Below are positions 1 through 7,211 of a stretch of 32,522 bases of DNA, piece by piece (positions within the stretch are counted from its first letter, which is position 1; each line of letters begins with the position of its first letter). The notes below the pieces were generated by a model. It did not search any database and was not told where the DNA came from. It saw only the letters and a program-made list of their open reading frames with translations. The stretch covers positions 1-32,522 of the forward strand of contig WAOD01000035.1 in NCBI GenBank assembly GCA_015521465.1, written 5' to 3'. The DNA comes from DHVE2 group archaeon (GTDB lineage Archaea > Thermoplasmatota > Thermoplasmata > Thermoplasmatales > Aciduliprofundaceae). Both the position numbers and the translations under genes were made by a program.

Positions 1-1
1 A

Positions 2-1012
2 ATCGTGGCAGTGGACACCCTGGGAAGAGACCTGTACTGGGATAAATCTCAGTTAATTGAGAACACATACGAAGAGGGTAAATTTAAAATAGCAAATTGG
101 GAAGGGATAATGGATTCCCAAAAAGATGATGCCATAGAGATATATACAAGGTACATAGAAGAGCAGGCAAAGGGCATAGATGATTTTTCAGTGCTTCTTG
201 ACCTTGCAAACGGCACTGCGTGCGGGCTCTGGGACACAATAATGGAGAACTTGGGCGTGAAAGTTGACTGTATCCACTGCACCAGAAAGCACGTTCCCGA
301 AAGACCATCGGAGCCTAGAAGCACCACCCTTAAGGAGATGGGGAAACTTTCTGCAAATTACGATTTGAGCGCTGGAGTGGATGTTGACGCGGACAGGGTA
401 ATATTCGCAAGGAGGGAGTTCATATCCGAAGACATAGCAGGTGCAATATTTGCTAGTAGGTTTGCAAAAAAGATGGTCACGCCTATAAACTCTTCTTCTC
501 TCGTGGACGTATTAAGGAAGGAGCATGGCATAGATGTTATATACTGTCCTATTGGTCCCCCTGAGATTGCAGAGGCAATGCTAAAAAACAAGGCAGACTT
601 TGGTTATGAAGAGACTGGAAAGTACATCTTTCCACCTAACCTTTGGGGAGACTCGCTTTTAAGTATTGTAAAAATGTTAACAATAATGAACAGTGAAGGA
701 AAAACAATAAACGAGTTGGCTAACGAGTTCCCACGTTTCTATCAGGTTAAAGAAAAAATACCCGTTGTCCGGGAGAAGAAATGGGCAATTGTAGATGCTT
801 TAAAGAAAAAGTTTGAAAATAGCCCTCCTGATGGTGTGGAACAAGTAATTACACTGGATGGTGTAAAACTTGTTTACAATGATTCATGGCTACTAATCCG
901 TGCATCGGGCACCGAAGATGTGATTCGCGTATTTTCCGATTCGATATCTAAAGAAAAAGCAAGAGAGTTAGTGGAATTTGGAATGCATGAAGTTCATCGA
1001 TTACTTGGATAA
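2..1012 (+). CDS. Phosphohexomutase (phosphomannomutase / phosphoglucosamine mutase family), 5'-truncated by window edge
   Basis: Alpha-D-phosphohexomutase, which moves phosphate between C1 and C6 of a hexose phosphate for sugar-nucleotide and envelope glycan synthesis. The frame is open to the left edge and the family is usually about 450 residues, so the GTG at base 5 is not the start. The N-terminal domain with the catalytic phosphoserine lies outside the window. Visible motifs are the metal loop GVDVDADRV, the sugar-binding loop GYEETGKYIF (family GEESG-like) and the C-terminal phosphate loop RASGTEDVIRV. In that loop Asp replaces the Pro common in RPSGTEP. The end overlaps the convergent rfcS stop by 12 bp. 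The family is clear; mannose versus glucosamine specificity cannot be decided from this part. Confidence 0.88.
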   Translation: MVAVDTLGRDLYWDKSQLIENTYEEGKFKIANWEGIMDSQKDDAIEIYTRYIEEQAKGIDDFSVLLDLANGTACGLWDTIMENLGVKVDCIHCTRKHVPERPSEPRSTTLKEMGKLSANYDLSAGVDVDADRVIFARREFISEDIAGAIFASRFAKKMVTPINSSSLVDVLRKEHGIDVIYCPIGPPEIAEAMLKNKADFGYEETGKYIFPPNLWGDSLLSIVKMLTIMNSEGKTINELANEFPRFYQVKEKIPVVREKKWAIVDALKKKFENSPPDGVEQVITLDGVKLVYNDSWLLIRASGTEDVIRVFSDSISKEKARELVEFGMHEVHRLLG

Positions 1013-1969
1013 TTCAGCACGATGTCCGACGAGGGTAAAATACGCAAGTAGTGCGTCCAGTTGGATTCTTTCGTTAGCTCCCTCTACCATCCTGAACTCT
1101 ATCTCTCCTGTTTTGTCCAAAAGCTCAACCTTAAGGCGATCATCTATCGGTAAATCGTAGATTATGCGATGTATCTGCTTTATAATATCCTCCCCGGATA
1201 ATCCATATTCAACGAACATATCCATAAGCATTTTCCTGGCATCTAAGAACTCCCCTGTTATTGCCTTCTTCACAAGGCCTTCCACGTCCTCTTTCTTTGC
1301 TAGTCCTGTTGCTTTATAAACAACATCTTCAGTGATTTCATCAGATATTGCCGCTGACATCTGGAGCACATTAATGGCATGGCGCATATCCCCGGAAGAT
1401 ACGTAATATATGGCCTCCAAAGCCCTGTCGTCTATTTTCTTTCCTTCTTTTTCAGCTATGTACATTAACCTTGCCTTCACAGCATCCGGCTTTAGAGGAG
1501 TGAATCTAAACACGGCGCATCTTGATTGAATCGGGTCAATGATTTTTGAGGAATAGTTACACGAAAGGATGAATCTGCAGGTTCTTGAGTACATCTCCAT
1601 TGTTCTACGAAGTGCCGCCTGAGCATCTGGAGTGAGAGCATCCGCCTCGTCCAAGAAGATAATCTTGAAACCCACGTCATTTGGAGCAGCAGTCCTAGCA
1701 TACTCTTTAATCTTGGTACGAACCACGTTTATGCCCCTTTCATCGCTGGCATTTAATTCGTGAAAGCTCATTCTCCAATTATCTCCGAATAACTCTCGTG
1801 CAAGGGCAATAGCGGATGTGGTCTTTCCGGTTCCTGCAGGGCCTGCAAAAAGTAAATGAGGCATACTTTTTGTAGCCACGTATGATTTTAGCCTCCTTAC
1901 TATTTCCTCCTGGCCCACAATTTCATCTAATGATTTGGGACGGTACTTTTCAACCCATACATCTTCCAT
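1001..1969 (-). CDS. rfcS: Replication factor C small subunit (clamp loader ATPase)
   Basis: Small subunit of the archaeal RFC clamp loader, which uses ATP to load PCNA onto primed DNA. From the chosen ATG the protein has 322 residues, the normal length. It begins with the family signature MEDVWVEKYRP and shows Walker A GPAGTGKTT (about 43-51), Walker B FLDEADALT, the arginine-finger SRC motif in QSRCAVFRF, and the sensor-2 region SSGDMRHAINVLQ. The track start at 2035 adds 22 unconserved residues. A TATA-like box at 2070-2077 predicts transcription from about 2048, so the ATG at 2035 or GTG at 1990 are possible starts, but homology favours 1969. The downstream neighbour is convergent. No inteins or frameshifts are seen. 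The large subunit is not in this window. Confidence 0.95.
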   Translation of the reverse strand: MEDVWVEKYRPKSLDEIVGQEEIVRRLKSYVATKSMPHLLFAGPAGTGKTTSAIALARELFGDNWRMSFHELNASDERGINVVRTKIKEYARTAAPNDVGFKIIFLDEADALTPDAQAALRRTMEMYSRTCRFILSCNYSSKIIDPIQSRCAVFRFTPLKPDAVKARLMYIAEKEGKKIDDRALEAIYYVSSGDMRHAINVLQMSAAISDEITEDVVYKATGLAKKEDVEGLVKKAITGEFLDARKMLMDMFVEYGLSGEDIIKQIHRIIYDLPIDDRLKVELLDKTGEIEFRMVEGANERIQLDALLAYFTLVGHRAELSK

Positions 1970-2069
1970 ACCGCAAGCATGCTGTTCCACCTTTAAAATT
2001 TTTCCATATATTTGATTGTCAGCTCTATTTTGCATTGTACATTTGATTACGCAATTGCTAATTAGTTGC

Positions 2070-2077
2070 TTTTATAT
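2070..2077 (-). promoter_or_regulatory. TATA-like box for rfcS
   Basis: On the reverse strand the sequence reads ATATAAAA, a good archaeal TATA box, and it would start transcription near 2048. It lies back to back with the rightward promoter of the 2142 gene. Confidence 0.45.
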
Positions 2078-2108
2078 CTCCATCACATGAAATTGAAAAA
2101 CAAGAGAA

Positions 2109-2119
2109 AATATTAAAAT
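2109..2119 (+). promoter_or_regulatory. TATA-like box for the 2142 gene
   Basis: The AT-rich motif ATATTAAAAT is centred about 27 nt before the ATG at 2142, and no Shine-Dalgarno sequence precedes that ATG. This predicts a leaderless transcript. Confidence 0.45.
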
Positions 2120-2141
2120 AGGATAATCCTTTGCAAGAAAC

Positions 2142-2603
2142 ATGGGGAACAAAGCACAAATGGAATATGGCGGTGTTAACGGATTGATATTATATGTCGC
2201 AGTGATTGCTGTGATAGCCATAGTATCTCTGGCAGTACTCCTTAATTTTTTCCTGTTTATGCCACCCCCCAACAGCAAGTTGCACGTTTATTATTACTTA
2301 GATGGTAAAGAAATAAGGGCAATACACTGCACCATAATTGATAGCAGAGGATACGCATACTACGATTCTTACAACAATTCACCCATCCTTAGCATTTTAG
2401 TTATGAAAAATGGCCTTCCTCAAAAAAACGTTTGGGTTACTATTTCCGGATGCGGAATAACCAGCGAATCTGGAGAAACGGATATGCACGGATATGCTCA
2501 TCTAAATATCAGGTCAATATACCTTCCCCCAGACATAAAATCAGATAGACTTTCAGTATCGGTACTTGGAGATACTTTTTATATTCAAGTCTTAAGAGGA
2601 TAA
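2142..2603 (+). CDS. Small membrane-anchored extracellular protein, pilin-like N-terminus
   Basis: Unrecognised 153-residue protein. Residues about 13-40 form one strong hydrophobic helix following a short polar segment containing KAQMEYGG, which faintly recalls the class III archaeal pilin leader (GQxSxE before a hydrophobic H-domain). The rest looks like an extracellular beta-sandwich. The segment ETDMHGYAHLNI matches the G-x-T-D-x-x-G-x-A-x-L pattern of carboxypeptidase-regulatory-like or Ig-like domains. Several tyrosines and two cysteines (in CTI and SGCGI) occur. It converges on the secretion-platform gene (14 bp apart) and has its own promoter, so it could be a minor pilin or accessory protein of that apparatus. 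That role is inferred from position and N-terminal architecture only. Confidence 0.7.
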   Translation: MGNKAQMEYGGVNGLILYVAVIAVIAIVSLAVLLNFFLFMPPPNSKLHVYYYLDGKEIRAIHCTIIDSRGYAYYDSYNNSPILSILVMKNGLPQKNVWVTISGCGITSESGETDMHGYAHLNIRSIYLPPDIKSDRLSVSVLGDTFYIQVLRG

Positions 2604-2617
2604 ATAAAAATAATTAA

Positions 2618-4600
2618 TTACATAAATCCAGCAAAGAACACCTTTAGGAAGTACAGCGATATCGTGTACAGAATCGGCGCAACGACCATCATCTTTGCAA
2701 GCTCGAATTTTATTTGTATTTTGTCGTCACCGTACATAACGTATGTGTAGAAATACCCCGTTATCAGCACTGTAAAGAACACGTACACAATCATTATTAT
2801 GGAGAAATCGTAAGCAGAGATGTGCTGCATTTTCAAGAAACCAATACTGAACATGTTGTTGTTTGGCAAGAGTGTTGAAACCGCCTCCAATTTTCCAAGA
2901 ATCACAGCATATAAGACTAGGGTAACGGCAATTGTTATCGGTGCGAAATACAGGGCAGTCATCTGCATCATGCTGGTAGCGCTCTTTAGCTTGGTCATCA
3001 TATCTTTTTCCACGCCTTTCATATCCCTGAGGTGATTGGCTATGCTTATTATCATGTTACCCGCAGTTATGTTATCTTTTTTCATCGCATCTAATGTAAC
3101 TCTCATTGTTGTGTTGATAACCTTCGTAGATTTATCTTTCAGTATGCCGTCGTTTCCGAACAATATCTCGTACAGACTATCTCTGGTAGTTTTAAGAGAA
3201 TAGAGAATCCTGCGAAATAGTATCTCTATTGAGCTCCCTCTCATGAGATTGACAACATTCTGTGTTGCCACTTCAAATGGCTCTCCTTCTGCAACTCTGC
3301 TACCTATATTAAACAAAGCGTCTGGAAACTCATCATTCATAGCCACGATCATATCTCTTTCAGGCTTAACCGGCGCAGATGTAGCAAAGAAGTATATGGC
3401 TATTGGTATGCTCAATCCCCACAGGAAAAAAGATGACGTGACGTAATCATGTCCCCGAGTTCCCATGAAGAAGAAAATGGCCCCTACTACGAGGGAAATC
3501 ACAATAAGCGTATTCTTCTCCCTTTTAGTCATGTGCACTTTTAAATCCGGAGGTGAGGTGAGCACGGGTTTTTCGTTGATTATTTTCATCGCATATATCA
3601 GAAACATCCCAGGAATGAGAACATCAAAAGTTAACGCAATTAGCCATGTCATATCCTTTCCAATGGGTAAAATGGGCAACAGCGATGCGAGTATTAAAGG
3701 AAGCATCACACCCATTGAGAACAGTACCATGGTTGGTACGTACAGGCTCTCGGCGTAGGCAATCAAATCTCTTTTTGACCCTTCCATAATTATCTCCGAA
3801 GCTTTATCCAGTGTTTCCTTTCTTTCCTTGTCAGTGGATCTCATAGAGGAGATTCTTAGGGTGTAAAGTGACCTTTTGAAACTGTCGTTCCACTGTCCCC
3901 ACTCGTATGCGAATTTTACGAATGCTTCCTCGATAGTATCGTATTCTCTAAGATAAACTCCCCAGAGTATCTTCTTTAAATCACTTGAAAGGGGCTCTTC
4001 AGTGTTCTCGCTGGCAAACGCCACTGCATGCTCCAGAGATGGATTCAAGTACAGAGACATGACCATGTAGCTTATTGCTTCCGGCATGAATCCCAACATT
4101 TTAATTCTGAGGCTATTAGCCTTCATAAACGGATAATTGAGTATGAAGAAATAACCTACAAAGGGTATTATTATTGAAAAGAGTGCCGCAAACATTGTCA
4201 TAAGTAAATTATGCGTGAGTATGAATACAAAAATATCCACCACAAGCAGAAATAGTATGGAGAAAATCAGAAATACCTGCGCAAAGAATACAACTTGATA
4301 GGGCTCAACATTTAACCTTGCAAATTTTATGGTTTGTGCAAAATCATCGCGGTCGTATTCTGTCTGCACCTTCAAATATTTTGTAAATTCCTTTATGTAA
4401 TTGCTGTACGCTTTTTTGTACTCCACCTCATCTTTCTTGTGGACACTCATTACCTTTTCATATTCTTCCTCTGCTTTCAGGTACTTTTTCCTTGCCTCTT
4501 CCACTTTCTTTTTTCTCTCTTCTTCCCATTTGTCCCTGAAATCCTCAGATTTATCTTTAAAAAGAAGGTTAACTTTGAGGCAGAGCTTATCGTAAAGCAT
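2618..4600 (-). CDS. FlaJ/TadC-type membrane platform protein (T2SSF-like, duplicated)
   Basis: Polytopic inner platform of an archaeal type IV pilus or archaellum-like machine, partner of the upstream ATPase. A charged, probably coiled-coil N-terminus (about 15-90, rich in E and K) precedes membrane segments near residues 105-160, 285-345, 365-415 and 555-660. Two soluble stretches with the T2SSF look (about 165-285 and 430-555) match the duplicated organisation of archaeal TadC/FlaJ homologues. The track begins at a TTG, but the next codon is ATG (4600), preceded by GGTGA six bases upstream. That Shine-Dalgarno overlaps the ATPase stop codon, so the two genes are translationally linked. Whether the pilus is an adhesin, secretion or motility device cannot be read from this gene; no archaellin genes are present. 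Confidence 0.88.
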   Translation of the reverse strand: MLYDKLCLKVNLLFKDKSEDFRDKWEEERKKKVEEARKKYLKAEEEYEKVMSVHKKDEVEYKKAYSNYIKEFTKYLKVQTEYDRDDFAQTIKFARLNVEPYQVVFFAQVFLIFSILFLLVVDIFVFILTHNLLMTMFAALFSIIIPFVGYFFILNYPFMKANSLRIKMLGFMPEAISYMVMSLYLNPSLEHAVAFASENTEEPLSSDLKKILWGVYLREYDTIEEAFVKFAYEWGQWNDSFKRSLYTLRISSMRSTDKERKETLDKASEIIMEGSKRDLIAYAESLYVPTMVLFSMGVMLPLILASLLPILPIGKDMTWLIALTFDVLIPGMFLIYAMKIINEKPVLTSPPDLKVHMTKREKNTLIVISLVVGAIFFFMGTRGHDYVTSSFFLWGLSIPIAIYFFATSAPVKPERDMIVAMNDEFPDALFNIGSRVAEGEPFEVATQNVVNLMRGSSIEILFRRILYSLKTTRDSLYEILFGNDGILKDKSTKVINTTMRVTLDAMKKDNITAGNMIISIANHLRDMKGVEKDMMTKLKSATSMMQMTALYFAPITIAVTLVLYAVILGKLEAVSTLLPNNNMFSIGFLKMQHISAYDFSIIMIVYVFFTVLITGYFYTYVMYGDDKIQIKFELAKMMVVAPILYTISLYFLKVFFAGFM

Positions 4601-4606
4601 CAATTA

Positions 4607-7039
4607 TCACCGTCCGCTCAAGAACCACTCTTTCCATCTATCGAATACCCTATCATGGTCAACTATTCCTTCTTCTTCCACATCCCTCGCAATTAGTTCC
4701 CACATTTTGTTATTTGCGGAACTTACCCAGTAATGGCTTAGATACGAAGTATTGCCTGTTTCAACAGCTTTTCTAACAAGAGCTGCTTTTATTTTGGCCC
4801 TTAAACGTATGTTGTCCACCGCGTCCTCGTAGTCCATACCCCACGCTTTTGCTATAGATTCCACAAGTATGCTTCCATCATAGAGTATGTCCGTTTCTTT
4901 GAGAATTCCCTCCCTCATATCAAATACCATTAAATCCTGGAACTCACCATCGCTACCCTTTACATACTCGGATATTTTCACAACTTTCCTTATCTGCCTG
5001 TGCAGACCGCTTGGCCGGGTAAATCCCGCCACAACAACTACATCAGTGGCATTAAATGACATTGACGGAATACCTATATCGTAAACAACGCGCTCGTACA
5101 CAGCACGTGGCGAATTCGCGTGAATTGTTCCCAAAACCGCACTACCTGCAGTACCTGCTCTCATTGCCTCGTAGAGTGTCTTTGCTTCCTCACCTCTTAC
5201 CTCTCCTATCATTATTGCACTCTCACCCAACCTCAGGGCAAGACGAAGCGCGTCGTCCATGGTCATCTCGGCAGTTCCTCCAAATGTAGAGCGAACAAGC
5301 AGAGGCAATACTTTGTATCCTAAACTTTGCATATATACTGCAGGAAGCTCGGGAGTATCTTCTATAACGATAACTCTCTGGCTCTGCGGAAACTCAAAGG
5401 CAATAGAGCTCAATAGAGATGTTTTTCCGGCACTTCTGCTCCCAGTCACCAGCATGGTAGCGTTTCCATCAATAAGGAAAGAGAGAAGGCCTGCACCCAT
5501 GGGTGATATGCTCTCGAAATATATATGCCTTAAAAGGGTCCATGGCACGCGAGAATGCCTTCTGAAAGCAAAAGATATACCTCTCGGACTTAGGGGGGGA
5601 CCAACGGCTGTAACCCTTGTTTTGAATTGCTTAAGGTCTATTTCAAGCAATGGATGCGCCTCTGAGAACGGCCTGCCGCTTTCCATTCTAAACCGTGATA
5701 TCATACTTTTAGCATCTCTCTCACTGAGAACTATATTAGTCACAAACCTCTCTGGAATTCCTTTTCCCAGCCCCCCTTGCAAAATCACGTATATGTTGTT
5801 ATTAGATACTGGCGCGTCAAGATAAATATCCTGAATATATGGATCTTTAAAAAGAATATCCATAACTCCGTACCCAGCTGTGTATTTCATCAAGTACTTT
5901 GCAAGCTGGTTAACTGTATTCATTTCCTCTTCTCTGTTTTTGCCCAGTTTTATACCGTAAAGCTTTGCCAGCTTGAATATCAGCTTGGAGCCCTCTTCTT
6001 CAATGTATCTCATAGACGCACCAGGTTTAAGAACATTCATCCCACGAGGATATTCTGCAAGTAATTCCTTTCTGGCCATATCAATTAGTCTCATGTGCTC
6101 ATCAGGAATGTGATACTCCGGCGGGTCTACATAGTAAAGTCCTTCTATTTCTGTAGGTAACCTGTAAAGCTTAACCGGAATTTCCTCTACAACGTATTCT
6201 TTAACCAGCACGCTACCCTTTGGCTTGTCAAAAACAATCCAGGACGGCGAAAATCCGGGCCTGGAGCGAGAATTTTTAGTTAAAATATCATCAATGGTAT
6301 CTTTTATCCTCTTACCACTAACCTGCAATCCCACAGTTCTTACCTGGGCCAAAAGAGTTAGCGGCGTGCGAATCTTTTCTGAGAGGTTTACATTTACATT
6401 TATACCCATATCTTCCAACCAGTGAACATACTCCCTGAACACATAGTTTAAATCTTCAAGGGTGGAAGCCCTGCACTTCTTGCAGCGTTCGGAATAAAAA
6501 GGCTCTTTCCCGAATTGATCCACAACGTGGTAAAAGTAAGTAGGAAACTGGTCTATATTGTTCATAAACACATTCTTTAAATGAACAAAAACGTTCTGTG
6601 GATTTAACGGGCACACAGGGCACCTTAGTTTTTTTCTGTCCTTCTCGGGCACATCTCCAAAATACTCTGTAAGGGGATTTCTGAGGCTCATATTTTCGAG
6701 CGTTCTCGCGTAATCAAGTATGCTCTTTAGCAACCTTATGCTCTCTCCAAAGTACTCCCTAACGTTATACTTTTGAAGATCCACAAGGTCCACATTTGGA
6801 GAGAGAGAAAGCGTTTTTAAAACGCGCCCCATGCATTTTTTGTGCGTTAAATCTCCAGGGTACTTGCATCTCTTGCATTCCTTTACCACGAGCTTGGTGA
6901 TATCCCCCTCTGTGACTATTTCATATTCACAAGGTTTTAAAACTTGTTCACCAATGTCCTTCTTTTTAGGAGTGGTTTTTTTTTCCTGATCACTCTCACT
7001 TGCCCTTGATTTACTCTCACCTTCAGATGAGGTTGCCAT
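4607..7039 (-). CDS. FlaI/TadA-type secretion ATPase with cysteine-rich N-terminal region
   Basis: Hexameric ATPase of the type II/IV secretion superfamily, predicted to power assembly of a pilus-like structure through the FlaJ-like partner. Visible motifs (track numbering) are Walker A GSRSAGKTS near 540, the Asp box VIEDTPELP, Walker B MIGEVRGEEA near 617 and the His box GTIHAN near 645. The N-terminal 200 residues carry CKRC followed by KKC, then CPVC, then CKKC, which suggests bound zinc or another metal. This region is longer than in FlaI of motile archaea. The TATA-like box at 7062-7069 predicts transcription starting near 7040, so the ATG at 7039 is preferred over the track start at 7057. 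The first 30 residues are low-complexity, charged and Ser-rich. Likely operon with the next gene. Confidence 0.92.
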   Translation of the reverse strand: MATSSEGESKSRASESDQEKKTTPKKKDIGEQVLKPCEYEIVTEGDITKLVVKECKRCKYPGDLTHKKCMGRVLKTLSLSPNVDLVDLQKYNVREYFGESIRLLKSILDYARTLENMSLRNPLTEYFGDVPEKDRKKLRCPVCPLNPQNVFVHLKNVFMNNIDQFPTYFYHVVDQFGKEPFYSERCKKCRASTLEDLNYVFREYVHWLEDMGINVNVNLSEKIRTPLTLLAQVRTVGLQVSGKRIKDTIDDILTKNSRSRPGFSPSWIVFDKPKGSVLVKEYVVEEIPVKLYRLPTEIEGLYYVDPPEYHIPDEHMRLIDMARKELLAEYPRGMNVLKPGASMRYIEEEGSKLIFKLAKLYGIKLGKNREEEMNTVNQLAKYLMKYTAGYGVMDILFKDPYIQDIYLDAPVSNNNIYVILQGGLGKGIPERFVTNIVLSERDAKSMISRFRMESGRPFSEAHPLLEIDLKQFKTRVTAVGPPLSPRGISFAFRRHSRVPWTLLRHIYFESISPMGAGLLSFLIDGNATMLVTGSRSAGKTSLLSSIAFEFPQSQRVIVIEDTPELPAVYMQSLGYKVLPLLVRSTFGGTAEMTMDDALRLALRLGESAIMIGEVRGEEAKTLYEAMRAGTAGSAVLGTIHANSPRAVYERVVYDIGIPSMSFNATDVVVVAGFTRPSGLHRQIRKVVKISEYVKGSDGEFQDLMVFDMREGILKETDILYDGSILVESIAKAWGMDYEDAVDNIRLRAKIKAALVRKAVETGNTSYLSHYWVSSANNKMWELIARDVEEEGIVDHDRVFDRWKEWFLSGR

Positions 7040-7061
7040 ACGGTATGAATGTACCATAACC

Positions 7062-7069
7062 TATATAAA
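7062..7069 (-). promoter_or_regulatory. TATA-like box for the secretion ATPase operon
   Basis: TTTATATA on the reverse strand is centred about 26 nt before the ATG at 7039, fitting a leaderless transcript and excluding the track's upstream ATG at 7057. Confidence 0.5.
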
Positions 7070-7131
7070 CATAACGGAGCTTAGAAACATGGCAAAAACG
7101 CTCCACCTTTTGCAAAAATATTCGCATTTGT

Positions 7132-7151
7132 TATCTTAACATGATAAGATA
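7132..7151. promoter_or_regulatory. Inverted repeat between divergent secretion ATPase and TPR genes
   Basis: TATCTTA and TAAGATA form a perfect 7-bp dyad with a 6-bp spacer in the 172-bp divergent intergenic region. It is a candidate operator. It lies about 30 bp upstream of the rightward TATA-like box and more than 60 bp upstream of the leftward one. Confidence 0.35.
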
Positions 7152-7181
7152 CCAATGGGTAGCAATAAAACAAACACAAAG

Positions 7182-7189
7182 TTAATATA
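7182..7189 (+). promoter_or_regulatory. TATA-like box for the TPR protein
   Basis: TTAATATA is centred about 26 nt before the ATG at 7212. Only a weak GGTG precedes the start, so a leaderless message is likely. Confidence 0.4.
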
Positions 7190-7211
7190 GTATTTAAAAA
7201 ATCGGTGTGGT

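Noticed and set aside
4334-4696. 120-codon plus-strand ORF
   Set aside because: Antisense to the platform protein and ATPase coding regions; composition reflects the complement of Lys/Glu-rich sequence.
5259-5825. 188-codon plus-strand ORF
   Set aside because: Antisense to the Walker A region of the secretion ATPase, whose motifs are unmistakable.
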